Source of the DNA: Psychrobacter urativorans
GTDB taxonomy: Bacteria > Pseudomonadota > Gammaproteobacteria > Pseudomonadales > Moraxellaceae
DNA length: 64,000 bases
Reading direction: 5' to 3'
Assembly: GCF_904846695.1 (NCBI RefSeq)
Contig: NZ_CAJHBR010000011.1
Coordinates: forward strand, 40,871 to 104,870
The position numbers were made by a program, and so were the translations under genes. Positions 46,916 to 56,018 of this stretch are shown here, one piece after another. The notes beneath the pieces were generated by a model. The model worked only from the letters and a program-made list of their open reading frames with translations. It made no database searches and was not told the origin of the DNA. Numbering within the stretch: position 1 is the stretch's first letter; each line of letters opens with the position of its first letter.

Positions 46916-47743
46916 ATGACTCAAGTAACGGCTATGTTAGTGATGTTTGTCTTATATGGGATACTTCCAGCAGCAGGATTATACTTGGGCTATCGTGGTA
47001 TAAAAAAAGTCACTGCGCCGAAGATGCTGGCCTATAAAGCTATGCCGCAGCTGGGTTATATTCCAGAAAAAAGCTTACCCAATGACGTCAAAGCTGCCTT
47101 AGACTTGATCAATCAAAAAGGCGAAAAGCTTAGTCTTATCTATGGTGATACCAATAATGACGGTCAAATAGATGACAAAGATACCGTCAATGAAACTTAT
47201 ATAATGATTCAGAATTTAATGGATCGCCATGTTCCGCAAGCAGTGGCTGACTATCGTCGTTTACACGATTTGGATGGTGCACGTGCCGATACTACTAAGA
47301 TTAAGCATTCTAATGTCACTGGTAAAGAGGCTCTATTAGAGGTTCTAGGAACTATTAATGTGCAATTCGATGATCTGCTCGATGCTTCTTATCACCAAGA
47401 TGGGCAGAAGCTGCTAGTCACTAACCGTTATCTACAACAGCGCTTTGATAATCCAGCCTCTAAAGATCAGGCTCGACATTCTATTGAAGGCCTTGGCGAA
47501 GATAGTAATAGCAGGATAACTAATCCTATAAATAACAACGCTAACAATCCTAACCGTACTACTATCATTGAGAGTCCTGTAGCGGCTAAAAACACTCAAA
47601 GTGATGAGCTCAGAGCCAGTGCCACTATTAATGATAGTAACAGTAACAGTAACAGCAACAGCAACAGCAACAGTGAAATTAGTAGCGTTAAGCGTGATCC
47701 GTTGATAATTGAAGAGCCAAGTCTCAATAAGCATGAAGGGTAA
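46916..47743 (+). CDS. Unknown membrane-anchored protein with EF-hand-like motif, paralogue 2
   Basis: A 275-aa protein with one N-terminal membrane helix (about residues 5-28). A loop reading DTNNDGQIDDKD near residues 79-90 fits an EF-hand/dockerin calcium loop. The core IMIQNLMDRHVPQAVADYRRL, then KEALLEVLGTINVQFDDLL and LLVTNRYLQQRF, aligns with the other two paralogues. The C-terminal tail is low complexity with a six-fold Ser-Asn hexamer repeat (47636-47671). AAGGAAA precedes the ATG. Confidence 0.65.
   Translation: MTQVTAMLVMFVLYGILPAAGLYLGYRGIKKVTAPKMLAYKAMPQLGYIPEKSLPNDVKAALDLINQKGEKLSLIYGDTNNDGQIDDKDTVNETYIMIQNLMDRHVPQAVADYRRLHDLDGARADTTKIKHSNVTGKEALLEVLGTINVQFDDLLDASYHQDGQKLLVTNRYLQQRFDNPASKDQARHSIEGLGEDSNSRITNPINNNANNPNRTTIIESPVAAKNTQSDELRASATINDSNSNSNSNSNSNSEISSVKRDPLIIEEPSLNKHEG
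47636..47671 (+). repeat. Ser-Asn hexanucleotide repeat in paralogue 2
   Basis: Six consecutive units agtaac or agcaac encode Ser-Asn pairs in the tail of the protein; the frame is kept by any change in unit number. Confidence 0.85.
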
Positions 47744-47788
47744 TAGCAAAATCTGCTAGTCAATAGCCAGGGAAGAGGAACTGCTAAG

Positions 47789-48331
47789 ATGTTAATGTTG
47801 CTAAGTATGAGTGTACTCGGCACGGCTACTGTCTACTACTTGGGTAGGAAGGGCTGGCTGATGCTACATCAGGCAGTCGGCATTACTCCAGGCGCACTGA
47901 GCTATCAAAACCCGAACACACCGCTATTGACCAATGCTTTAGTGTGGAAAAATTTAACCGTAAATAAGCAACATCTGCTTCACTTATCAGATAGACAGCT
48001 GCGCCAGCTACAAGCTATTGATAGTAAAGTCGCTACTTATCGACACTGTCAGCAGTCTTTAGCGCAGCAGAATATCACCGCTATGATGACTGAGCAGCAG
48101 TTTATACTGCATAAGTTATTACAGACACGCTTGCCAGAAATGCTGGCCAGCCATCATCATCTAGTGAGCGTCAGTACTAGCAATAATAAGCGCACTGAAG
48201 CTAGACAGCTATTACAAAATCTATTGGACAATGTTGAGCAGCGTTTGCAGTCTTTATTAGCGCAAATGGAAAATACACATTTGCAGGACTTGCGTGTTAT
48301 GAAGCAGTATTTAGATAGTCATGATAAGTAG
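47789..48331 (+). CDS. Unknown membrane-anchored protein, paralogue 3
   Basis: A 180-aa protein with one N-terminal membrane helix (about residues 3-22). The rest aligns with the other two: FILHKLLQTRLPEMLASHHHL, then EARQLLQNLLDNVEQRLQSLL and LRVMKQYLDSH. It is the shortest and has no EF-hand-like loop. GAGGAA precedes the ATG. It ends before the shared bidirectional terminator. Confidence 0.65.
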   Translation: MLMLLSMSVLGTATVYYLGRKGWLMLHQAVGITPGALSYQNPNTPLLTNALVWKNLTVNKQHLLHLSDRQLRQLQAIDSKVATYRHCQQSLAQQNITAMMTEQQFILHKLLQTRLPEMLASHHHLVSVSTSNNKRTEARQLLQNLLDNVEQRLQSLLAQMENTHLQDLRVMKQYLDSHDK

Positions 48332-48434
48332 GCAATAGCTTTATAGTCCGTATAGAGGCTTTAAAGCCTTTAAAGGGTGCAGGGCATGCCCCATGCTTGT
48401 GATCGATAAAATCACTAACTTTAGAGTAACCGAT

Positions 48435-48475
48435 AAAAAAGCGGCCGATGATTATGTATCATCGGCCGCTTTTTA
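48435..48475. terminator. Strong bidirectional terminator between paralogue 3 and rluB
   Basis: A 17-bp perfect stem (48436-48452 with 48458-48474) with a 5-nt loop and A/T runs on each side separates convergent genes. Confidence 0.9.
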
Positions 48476-48500
48476 TGCTAAAACCAATACAGCGTTTAGC

Positions 48501-49424
48501 TTAACGCTTGCTATTGCGATCACGAGTATTACGCGAACCACGACTAGCTGGGCTAGCGCTACTTTTTGGCTTGGCCGTGCTAGTAGTACTGCGAGTGTTT
48601 TCGCTACGACGTGCTTTGAGCGGTTTGTTTTTGATCCGCTCTTGCTTATCTTTGGCAGCACCATGTAGACCCGTACCATAGCGTGGGCGTAGGCTGACTA
48701 AGTCCGTCAAGGTATTGATATCTTTTCTATCCAGCTCCAAAAAGCGACCAGTACGTAGCTCTTTAGGCAAAGCAATACTGCCATAGCTAGTACGTAGCAG
48801 GCGACTTACTTTAAGACCTTGCGACTCAAATAGACGACGGACTTCACGGTTACGGCCTTCATTTAGCTTAACGTGATACCATTTGTTGACGCCTTCACCG
48901 CCGCCTTCTTTGATATCATCGAACTTTGCCATACCATCGTCTAGCATTACGCCCGTAGTCATCGCCCGAGCGATTTCAGGGGTCACTTCACCTAATACTC
49001 GTACAGCGTACTCACGAGTGACTTCGCTAGAAGGATGCATCAAGCGATGCGCCATTTCACCATCATTAGTGAATAATAATAGACCGCTAGAGTTAATATC
49101 TAAGCGACCGACCATCACCCAGCGGTCATGGGTCAATTTAGGCAAGCGCTCAAAAACTGTTGGCCGACCTTCTGGATCGTTAGCTGAGCAGATCTCACCT
49201 TCAGGTTTGTAATAGGCTAGAACACGGCGACGTTTTTCGTTTTCAGCGGTATATTTGATCTGACGACCATCGACCCGAATCTCATCACCTTGACTGACAC
49301 GATCACCGATAGTAGCAGGGCCGTTATTCACTGACACTCGTCCAGCTTTGATCACTTCTTCCATTTGGCGGCGTGAGCCAAGGCCCATACGGGCGAGGGC
49401 TTTTTGTAGTTTTTCGTCTTTCAT
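48501..49424 (-). CDS. rluB: 23S rRNA pseudouridine(2605) synthase
   Basis: A 307-aa RsuA-family enzyme. The S4 RNA-binding domain is at residues 1-60, LQKALARMGLGSRR and AGRVSVNN. The catalytic region is GRLDINSSGLLLFTNDG, with the catalytic Asp. AYYKPEGEICSANDPEGRP and EGRNREVRRLFESQG closely follow E. coli RluB. A basic Lys/Arg/Ser/Thr-rich tail after residue 255 is probably disordered. Confidence 0.9.
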   Translation of the reverse strand: MKDEKLQKALARMGLGSRRQMEEVIKAGRVSVNNGPATIGDRVSQGDEIRVDGRQIKYTAENEKRRRVLAYYKPEGEICSANDPEGRPTVFERLPKLTHDRWVMVGRLDINSSGLLLFTNDGEMAHRLMHPSSEVTREYAVRVLGEVTPEIARAMTTGVMLDDGMAKFDDIKEGGGEGVNKWYHVKLNEGRNREVRRLFESQGLKVSRLLRTSYGSIALPKELRTGRFLELDRKDINTLTDLVSLRPRYGTGLHGAAKDKQERIKNKPLKARRSENTRSTTSTAKPKSSASPASRGSRNTRDRNSKR

Positions 49425-49957
49425 AACTTAATCCTTGATTCGGTTGGTGTTACATTTCTCAATGTAGGTAACAGCATATTTATTGTGGCATTATTGCGCA
49501 GCGCCACATTATACGCTATTTATAAGCAGAGTGCAGTAGTTAGCTGTCATAGTTGTTGGTAAGCCTAGCAAAAACTATTGATATGATTGGTTTTTTACAA
49601 TAGGCACAATCTATAGTCTGCGCGCTCAAAAACTTCATATCTGTAATATCTGTAATATAATATTCCAAACTTTGACAGCGAAGTACCTCTTTACTGACAC
49701 TGTCTATAACAGCTCTATACCAGTAGCGCAGTATTGTCTTAACATAGAGTGGCCTATATAGTTTCACTCCTCAAAAATGAGTTATAGATTTAGAGTTGAA
49801 TGATAATAAATTTAAGCGATAAGAGTTTATTAATTTTTAATCAACTATGCTATTATAGCCTTTTGTCAAACACGTAACATATTGATACAACAGCGGCATT
49901 AGTGTGGCTAATGGTTACTTATTACTGGTTATTACTGAGTTTATAAAGGTCTTTATT
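49425..49957. other. Intergenic region upstream of wza
   Basis: About 530 bp between rluB and wza. A 75-codon minus-strand frame (49540-49767) has no recognisable content. A candidate extended -10 promoter lies at 49848-49856. No JUMPstart-type ops element was seen. Confidence 0.5.
49848..49856 (+). promoter_or_regulatory. Candidate extended -10 promoter of the capsule operon
   Basis: TGC directly before TATTAT forms an extended -10 about 100 bp before wza. The -35 region is poor (tattaa), as allowed for extended -10 promoters. Confidence 0.4.
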
Positions 49958-51037
49958 ATGGGTCAATCCTCAAAGCTACTAGGGGCAACAAGCTTACTGC
50001 TGATCAGTTTGTTATCTGGTTGTGCGACTACTACTATAAACTCTGGCTTACAGTCTGGCGACTTGCCGCCAGTAGGTAGTTTCGTTGCTGAGAATGGTCT
50101 ACAGTTCAATGTACAGCCGTTAAACTTAGCTACCCTACCTCCACCACAAGTATCTATACCTAGCAATGATATCTATCAACTAATAGCAAGCTCTACTAAG
50201 AATGAATACCGTATTGCGCAAGGTGATATTTTAAGCATTGTTTTAGTGGGTTACCCTGATATGGCAGCGGCAGGTGCTAATGGCTATCCAGTAGATCAAC
50301 AAGGTTTTGTACAGTTTCCACTAGTAGGACGGGTTAAAGCCAGTGGTATGAGTGTGCCACAGTTTACAGCTACCCTACAGAGCAAGCTGCAGCGCTATCT
50401 AAAGTATTCAGACCCACAAGTAAAAATTATTAATTATCGTGGTAATAAGTTCTTTATCGATGGTGAAGTTACTAAGCCCGGCGAGTTTGCTATTGAAGAC
50501 GCCCCAGTGTCTTTATATAGTGCTATATCTATGGCTGGTGGTGCTACTGCTAAAGGGGATGCAAATAGCTTAGTATTGAATCGCAAAGGTAGAAACTATA
50601 ATATCGGCTTACAAGCTTTAAAGCAGATTGGCTCATCAGGTAACCAAATCTATTTGCAAGATGGCGACTCTATCCATGTTAATAGCCAAAGCCGTAATAC
50701 AGTCTATGTATTGGGCGAATTTGGTCAAGTCAAGCCAGTGCCTATCCTAGAGCAAGGGCTAAGCTTAGCGCAAGTAGTAGGGGAGTCACAAGGCTTAAAC
50801 TCGTTTACTGCTAATGCCGCTAAGATATATGTGGTACGTGACAATCCCGGATATCAGCTGACTGACATCTATTATGTCAATATGCAGACGATTACTAACC
50901 TTGCATTAGCCAACCGTTTTGAGATGCATCCTAATGACATTGTCTATGTCGATCCTACGGGATTAACGCGCTGGAACCGAGTTATCAACTCTCTGCTACC
51001 TTCGAGTACAGCGATCAGAAGTCTTGCTGGTATATAA
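49958..51037 (+). CDS. wza: Polysaccharide export outer-membrane lipoprotein
   Basis: Wza forms the outer-membrane channel for capsule export. The lipobox LLSGC is at residues 18-22 with the lipidated C22. Polysaccharide-export and SLBB domains follow (YRIAQGDILSIVLVGYPD, FIDGEVTKPGEFAI). I chose the ATG at 49958, preceded by AAAGG, over a GTG at 49904 that would put an odd extension before the signal peptide. The 359-aa length is normal. It heads the wza-wzb-wzc set. Confidence 0.9.
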   Translation: MGQSSKLLGATSLLLISLLSGCATTTINSGLQSGDLPPVGSFVAENGLQFNVQPLNLATLPPPQVSIPSNDIYQLIASSTKNEYRIAQGDILSIVLVGYPDMAAAGANGYPVDQQGFVQFPLVGRVKASGMSVPQFTATLQSKLQRYLKYSDPQVKIINYRGNKFFIDGEVTKPGEFAIEDAPVSLYSAISMAGGATAKGDANSLVLNRKGRNYNIGLQALKQIGSSGNQIYLQDGDSIHVNSQSRNTVYVLGEFGQVKPVPILEQGLSLAQVVGESQGLNSFTANAAKIYVVRDNPGYQLTDIYYVNMQTITNLALANRFEMHPNDIVYVDPTGLTRWNRVINSLLPSSTAIRSLAGI

Positions 51038-51104
51038 CTGTTAGGTTTAGAAGAGATGAGTTCAGAACTAGAACTAAGTCGATATTTATTAATAGGCAAT
51101 GATT

Positions 51105-51536
51105 ATGGCATTTGATAATATTTTGGTAGTGTGCGTGGGCAATATTTGTCGTAGCCCTATATTAGAAGCATTGCTCAAACAACAATACCCGAATAAGCAT
51201 GTAGAATCTGCAGGTCTGTCAGCAGTAGTCGGTAATGGCGTTGATCCGAAATCGCAACAAGTAATGACTCCTTATAATATAGATATGTCTGACCACATCG
51301 CTAAGCAAATAGATGAAAAGCTAGTAAAAAAAGCAGACCTTATCTTCACTATGTCAGATGGTCAGACTAAGTGGATTGAAGAGCGCTGGCCGCATTGTCG
51401 TGGTAAGACTTTTAAAATTGGTCACTGGAATGATAAAGATATTGCTGATCCCTACCGCCATGAACTAGCATTGTTTGAAGTGGCTAGAAAAGATATTGTA
51501 GAAAGTCTAAAGCCATGGATTGATAAAATAAGCTGA
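51105..51536 (+). CDS. wzb: Low-molecular-weight protein tyrosine phosphatase
   Basis: Wzb dephosphorylates the Wzc tyrosine tail, allowing capsule polymerisation cycling. The P-loop is VCVGNICRSP near residues 7-16, and the general-acid Asp lies in IADPYRHE. I chose the ATG at 51105, with AGG eight bases upstream; the ATG at 51099 would add two residues and is too close to it. The length is 143 aa. Confidence 0.9.
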   Translation: MAFDNILVVCVGNICRSPILEALLKQQYPNKHVESAGLSAVVGNGVDPKSQQVMTPYNIDMSDHIAKQIDEKLVKKADLIFTMSDGQTKWIEERWPHCRGKTFKIGHWNDKDIADPYRHELALFEVARKDIVESLKPWIDKIS

Positions 51537-51610
51537 AAATATCAAGAACTTGCAACTACTATCAAGCTATATATAAATAATGGTTACCCTTAAATGATGA
51601 CGATACAGAT

Positions 51611-53821
51611 ATGACTACAGATTCTCAAAAAATAACTAATTCTAGTAGTAGCAATGCTGGCGATAGTGATGATATTGATTTATTAGCATTATTTTGGGTG
51701 ATACTCAGAGGCTGGAAAATCATCTTATTATTAGCGGTATTAGGTTTAATAATAGGAGTGCTTTATAGTCGTTATGTCAATCCTACTTTTAAATCCGATG
51801 CGCTAGTACAGATCGAAGAGAACTCCTCAGGTATTTCAGCTCTTGGTAGTGATATCTCAGATTTGGTCGCTCCTCAGTCCAGCAAAGCACAAACTGAAGC
51901 CGAGCTGATTAGGTCGCGTATGATCTTGGAGCCCGTAGTCAATCTGTTAAACCTACGTATTCGTCTTACTGATCCTGAAATAGATTATCTCGATAGGATT
52001 AAAAATGATCGTACAGATACCCAAATCAATTCTCCTGAAGGCGTAGCGCTTAGAACTGAAAATGGTCAAGCAGCGATCAGCCAGTTTAATGTCTCACAAG
52101 GCTATTTGAACCAAGCTTTTACTCTAACTAGGACTGACTCAGGATTTTTACTGAGTAACGGTTTTGATGATTTTAAAGGCCAACTAAATAAGGATAATCA
52201 GTTCAAAGGCGTAGATGGTCAAATTCAAATCACTGTAACTGAATTGCCTGTCAACTCACATCCAGTGATTATTTCTAAACAGTCATTACAGCGCACTACA
52301 GATAATATAAATAGCTCCTTAAATGTGGCAGAAAAGGGTGAACAGACAGGTATAATTCAACTGTCTATGACAGGCCCAAATCAAGAGCAAGCCAGTTTGA
52401 TTTTAAAAGAGATTATACTGTCCTATATAGGTCAGAATCAGTCGCGCGGCTCTGAAGAAACTACTAGAACTATCACCTTTATGGAATCTCAAATTCCAAC
52501 GCTTAAGAAAAAGCTGGAAGACTCCGAAAAGATATTTAATGAGTTTCGTGAAAAGAATGGCACTATTGATGTGAGTCAAGAAGCAGAAATATTGTTAACG
52601 GAGAATTCGCAAATTGACTCACAGCTTAATGAGCTTAAGCTTAAAAAGGCAGACTTGACTACTTATTATACTGAAGAACATCCTCTAGTTATTCAAATCA
52701 ATGAACAACTACAGGTACTTAATGCTAGAAAAAAACAGATTGATACTACCATTACTGGCTTACCAGAGATTCAAAGAGAATTCTTAAAGTTGTCAGAAGA
52801 TACAGCCATTAATAGAGAAATTTACTTAACTCTGCTGAAAAATTATCAGCAATTAAAGATTGTAAAAGCAGGTCAAGTAGGTTACGCGAGAATTATTGAT
52901 TTACCTATTAGTACCTTTAATGCTATTGCTCCTAAGAAGTTATTAATATGGATATTAGCTGCTTTAGTAGGGACAATGCTAGGAACCCTACTAGCACTAA
53001 TTAAAGGGTTGATGAGAAATGTAGTAAAAGATCCTGAGCGTCTTGAGGCTAAGACTGGTATACCAGTTATTGCCACTATTCCACGTTCGCCATTATTGAC
53101 TAGGCTCGGCAAGAGTAAGAAGTCACAAAATAGATTATTGGCTTATGCTGATAGCAATAGTTTGAGTTATGAGGCAATAAAGAGCCTTAGAACTAACCTT
53201 ATGTTTGGTATGCCTACGACTAGCGACAGTGCTCAACGCGCTAAAGTCATCTTGATTACTGGCGAGAGTCCAGGGGTCGGTAAGTCATTTATATCTTCTA
53301 ATCTATCTGAGGTGTTTGCCCAGCTCAATAAGAAGGTATTAATAATTGATGCTGATATGCGTTTAGGCGAGCTGCATAAGATGTTCAATATGACTCAGGA
53401 CAATGGTTTAGGAGACTACCTAGCACAAGATGTCGCTATCACTACGGTAGTTCATCCTACTATTATGGATAATGTTGACTTTATGCCTAGAGGGCAACAT
53501 CCTCATAACCCGGCATCACTGCTGTCAGGGGATAAGTTCACTACTATGATGACTGAGCTGAATGCTCATTATGATTATATTATATTAGACTCACCACCGA
53601 TATTAGCTGCTTCTGATGCCATCATTATGTCACAATATGCTGATAAGGTATTGATGGTCACCCGTTATGATAAGTCAATCGAAGGCCAAGTGGTTTATGC
53701 TATCAAGCAGATGCATAAAGCTAATGTTCAAGTGGATGGTATTATCTTGAACGACGTGCAACAAGGACTCTTGAGTAAGTATAGTTATCACTACAGCTAT
53801 GCTTATGGTAATAATAACTAA
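51611..53821 (+). CDS. wzc: Tyrosine-protein kinase of capsule assembly
   Basis: Wzc is an inner-membrane polysaccharide co-polymerase and autophosphorylating BY-kinase. A membrane helix at about residues 34-56 is followed by a periplasmic Wzz domain with coiled-coil parts (to about 440), then a second helix. The cytoplasmic kinase has Walker A GESPGVGKSF, Walker A' VLIIDADMR and Walker B YIILDSPP. The C-terminal Tyr cluster YSYHYSYAY is the phosphorylation site. The 736-aa length is normal. Confidence 0.93.
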   Translation: MTTDSQKITNSSSSNAGDSDDIDLLALFWVILRGWKIILLLAVLGLIIGVLYSRYVNPTFKSDALVQIEENSSGISALGSDISDLVAPQSSKAQTEAELIRSRMILEPVVNLLNLRIRLTDPEIDYLDRIKNDRTDTQINSPEGVALRTENGQAAISQFNVSQGYLNQAFTLTRTDSGFLLSNGFDDFKGQLNKDNQFKGVDGQIQITVTELPVNSHPVIISKQSLQRTTDNINSSLNVAEKGEQTGIIQLSMTGPNQEQASLILKEIILSYIGQNQSRGSEETTRTITFMESQIPTLKKKLEDSEKIFNEFREKNGTIDVSQEAEILLTENSQIDSQLNELKLKKADLTTYYTEEHPLVIQINEQLQVLNARKKQIDTTITGLPEIQREFLKLSEDTAINREIYLTLLKNYQQLKIVKAGQVGYARIIDLPISTFNAIAPKKLLIWILAALVGTMLGTLLALIKGLMRNVVKDPERLEAKTGIPVIATIPRSPLLTRLGKSKKSQNRLLAYADSNSLSYEAIKSLRTNLMFGMPTTSDSAQRAKVILITGESPGVGKSFISSNLSEVFAQLNKKVLIIDADMRLGELHKMFNMTQDNGLGDYLAQDVAITTVVHPTIMDNVDFMPRGQHPHNPASLLSGDKFTTMMTELNAHYDYIILDSPPILAASDAIIMSQYADKVLMVTRYDKSIEGQVVYAIKQMHKANVQVDGIILNDVQQGLLSKYSYHYSYAYGNNN

Positions 53822-53859
53822 CTGCTGTTTTTGCGGGCTATAGCCTTGCTTTATAATTG

Positions 53860-55938
53860 ATGTCTAGAGTTTCAATAAAATGGTTGCCTGTCATGCCGAA
53901 AAAATCAGAACATCTTAGTAGTCAATACAGTGCTGAACCTAGCAACTGGGCACAATGGATTGCTGAGTCTCTACTAGCGTTGCCGCGCAGTGCCAAACGC
54001 ACTATCTTGTTGGGTGCTGACTTTGTGATGTCGGCAGCTTGCTTATATTTGGCTATAGCTGCCCGCTATGGTTATATGGGCAATCATATTAGCCCATTGC
54101 GGCTGGTGTTATATGCTTTGATTCCGGTAGTAGGATTATACATAATTGGCTTTTATAAAGGGGTAGCACGTAGCTTCTTCGATGCGATGATGGGTCGGGT
54201 GTTACAGCTATTCTTTGTATTGATCATAGTGGCGCAAGCTATACTTTATTTAAAGCTATTGCCTGATGTTCCCCGTGCTGTGCCTATTCTCTATCTATTT
54301 TTATTGTTTATTTGGTTATGGAATAGTCGTTTGACTATTAGGGAGCTACTAGCACGTTGGCAAGGTCAGCGCCAGCAGCGCGGTGATGCTGATGAATATG
54401 ATAGCGTGCTTATTTATGGTGCTGGGGCAGCCGGCAAAGAGCTATTAGAAGGCCTAAAGAACTCCCATAAGTATAATGTCGTGGCTTTTGTAGATGATGA
54501 CCCTCAGCTAACTGGCGCTTATATAATGGGTAAGCGTATCTATAGTGCCCAGCAGCTAGTAGAGCTAGTGGCAAAACTAGATATTGCCCAAGTATTCTTA
54601 GCGATGCCTTCTATAAATCGCACTCATAAAAGAGAGATTATAGATAAGCTCTCTGGTATTTCTATCAAGATAAAGGAGCTGCCAAGCTTAGAAGAAATCG
54701 CTGATGAAAAAGTTACCGTTAGTAGCATGCGCAAGGTCGATATCTTGGATGTACTAGATCGTCAAACCGTTGAACCCGTTGCTAGCCTTTTGCAAATGAA
54801 TATTAAAGATAAATGCGTATTAGTCACTGGTGCTGGCGGCTCGATAGGTAGCGAGCTGTGTAGGCAGATCATGAAGAATAAGCCTAAAGTGTTAGTGCTC
54901 TATGAGCTATCAGAGTTCGCCCTATACAGTATTCACCAAGATTTGTTAGCTAAACAAACCAGTAAGGCTGGATATGCTGATATTGAGGTAGTAGCTATCA
55001 TTGGTAATGTGACCAACCAAGACAAGCTATTACAAATATTCAGGCGTTATAATATTCAGACGGTTTATCATGCGGCGGCTTATAAGCATGTACCTATCGT
55101 CGAGCATAACCCGTTCGAAGGAGCAATAAACAATAGCAAAGGTACTTATCATTGTGCCCGCGCTGCTATTGAGGCCAATGTTGAGACTTTTGTGTTGATT
55201 TCAACTGATAAAGCTGTAAGGCCTACTAATGTTATGGGTGCTACTAAGCGTCTAGCAGAGCTCGCTTGCCAAGGCTTAAGTCACGATAGCAATAATCACC
55301 ATACTTGTATTAGTATGGTGCGCTTCGGTAATGTGCTTGGATCGTCCGGCTCAGTAGTGCCAGTCTTTACTAAGCAGATCGAAAAAGGTCAGCCAATAAC
55401 CGTCACCCATCCTGATGTTACTCGTTACTTTATGACCATACCTGAAGCGGCTAATCTAGTTATTCAAGCCGGTGCTATGGCTAAAGGCGGTGAGGTATTC
55501 GTATTGGATATGGGTGCACCAGTGAAGATTGTCGATCTTGCCCATCGTATGATCCAGTTAAGTGGCTTTGAGGTCAAAGATGAAAAGAATCCAGATGGGG
55601 AGATCGAGGTAGTATTTACTGGTCTACGACCTGGTGAAAAGCTTTATGAAGAGCTGATCATTGGTGAGGACAATGTTGAAAATACTAGTCATCCACTGAT
55701 TATGCAGGCCATGGAGTCTAGCTTTCCATTATTAGATATAGAAGAAATCTTGAGCGAACTGCAGCATAGAGCACAGTTATATGATGTTGAATGGCTTAAA
55801 AAACAATTTAAGCACTTTGTAGTAGGCTATCAAGATGGGACGCCTGTGGATATTACTACTAATCCAGTTATTCCTCCAACCGAATCTATACACTTATCTA
55901 GCCTATATGTAGAGTCTAATAAGATCAGTAGTCAGTAA
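53860..55938 (+). CDS. Nucleotide-sugar 4,6-dehydratase of WbpM/PglF/CapD type
   Basis: A membrane-anchored dehydratase (692 aa) of the UDP-HexNAc 4,6-dehydratase type. Four N-terminal hydrophobic helices are followed by a Rossmann domain (VLIYGAGAAGKELLEG) and a second one with TGAGGSIGSELC near residues 320-331. The catalytic region is LISTDKAVRPTNVMGATKR, where Met replaces the SDR Tyr as in this family. The start is uncertain: ATG at 53860, TTG at 53857 or ATG at 53893. In capsule loci such enzymes often supply the first sugar of the repeat unit. Confidence 0.85.
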   Translation: MSRVSIKWLPVMPKKSEHLSSQYSAEPSNWAQWIAESLLALPRSAKRTILLGADFVMSAACLYLAIAARYGYMGNHISPLRLVLYALIPVVGLYIIGFYKGVARSFFDAMMGRVLQLFFVLIIVAQAILYLKLLPDVPRAVPILYLFLLFIWLWNSRLTIRELLARWQGQRQQRGDADEYDSVLIYGAGAAGKELLEGLKNSHKYNVVAFVDDDPQLTGAYIMGKRIYSAQQLVELVAKLDIAQVFLAMPSINRTHKREIIDKLSGISIKIKELPSLEEIADEKVTVSSMRKVDILDVLDRQTVEPVASLLQMNIKDKCVLVTGAGGSIGSELCRQIMKNKPKVLVLYELSEFALYSIHQDLLAKQTSKAGYADIEVVAIIGNVTNQDKLLQIFRRYNIQTVYHAAAYKHVPIVEHNPFEGAINNSKGTYHCARAAIEANVETFVLISTDKAVRPTNVMGATKRLAELACQGLSHDSNNHHTCISMVRFGNVLGSSGSVVPVFTKQIEKGQPITVTHPDVTRYFMTIPEAANLVIQAGAMAKGGEVFVLDMGAPVKIVDLAHRMIQLSGFEVKDEKNPDGEIEVVFTGLRPGEKLYEELIIGEDNVENTSHPLIMQAMESSFPLLDIEEILSELQHRAQLYDVEWLKKQFKHFVVGYQDGTPVDITTNPVIPPTESIHLSSLYVESNKISSQ

Positions 55939-56018
55939 GCTATATCTTTGTTACAAGCGCTACTTAATACCATATTAACTAGGTTACATTTCAATAAATT
56001 AGGTCAAATAGGTCTTAC

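Noticed and set aside
46710..46916. 68-codon frame between paralogues 1 and 2
   Set aside because: Overlaps the end of paralogue 1 and includes the hexamer repeat; no ribosome site.
49540..49767. 75-codon minus-strand frame upstream of wza
   Set aside because: No support beyond being open.
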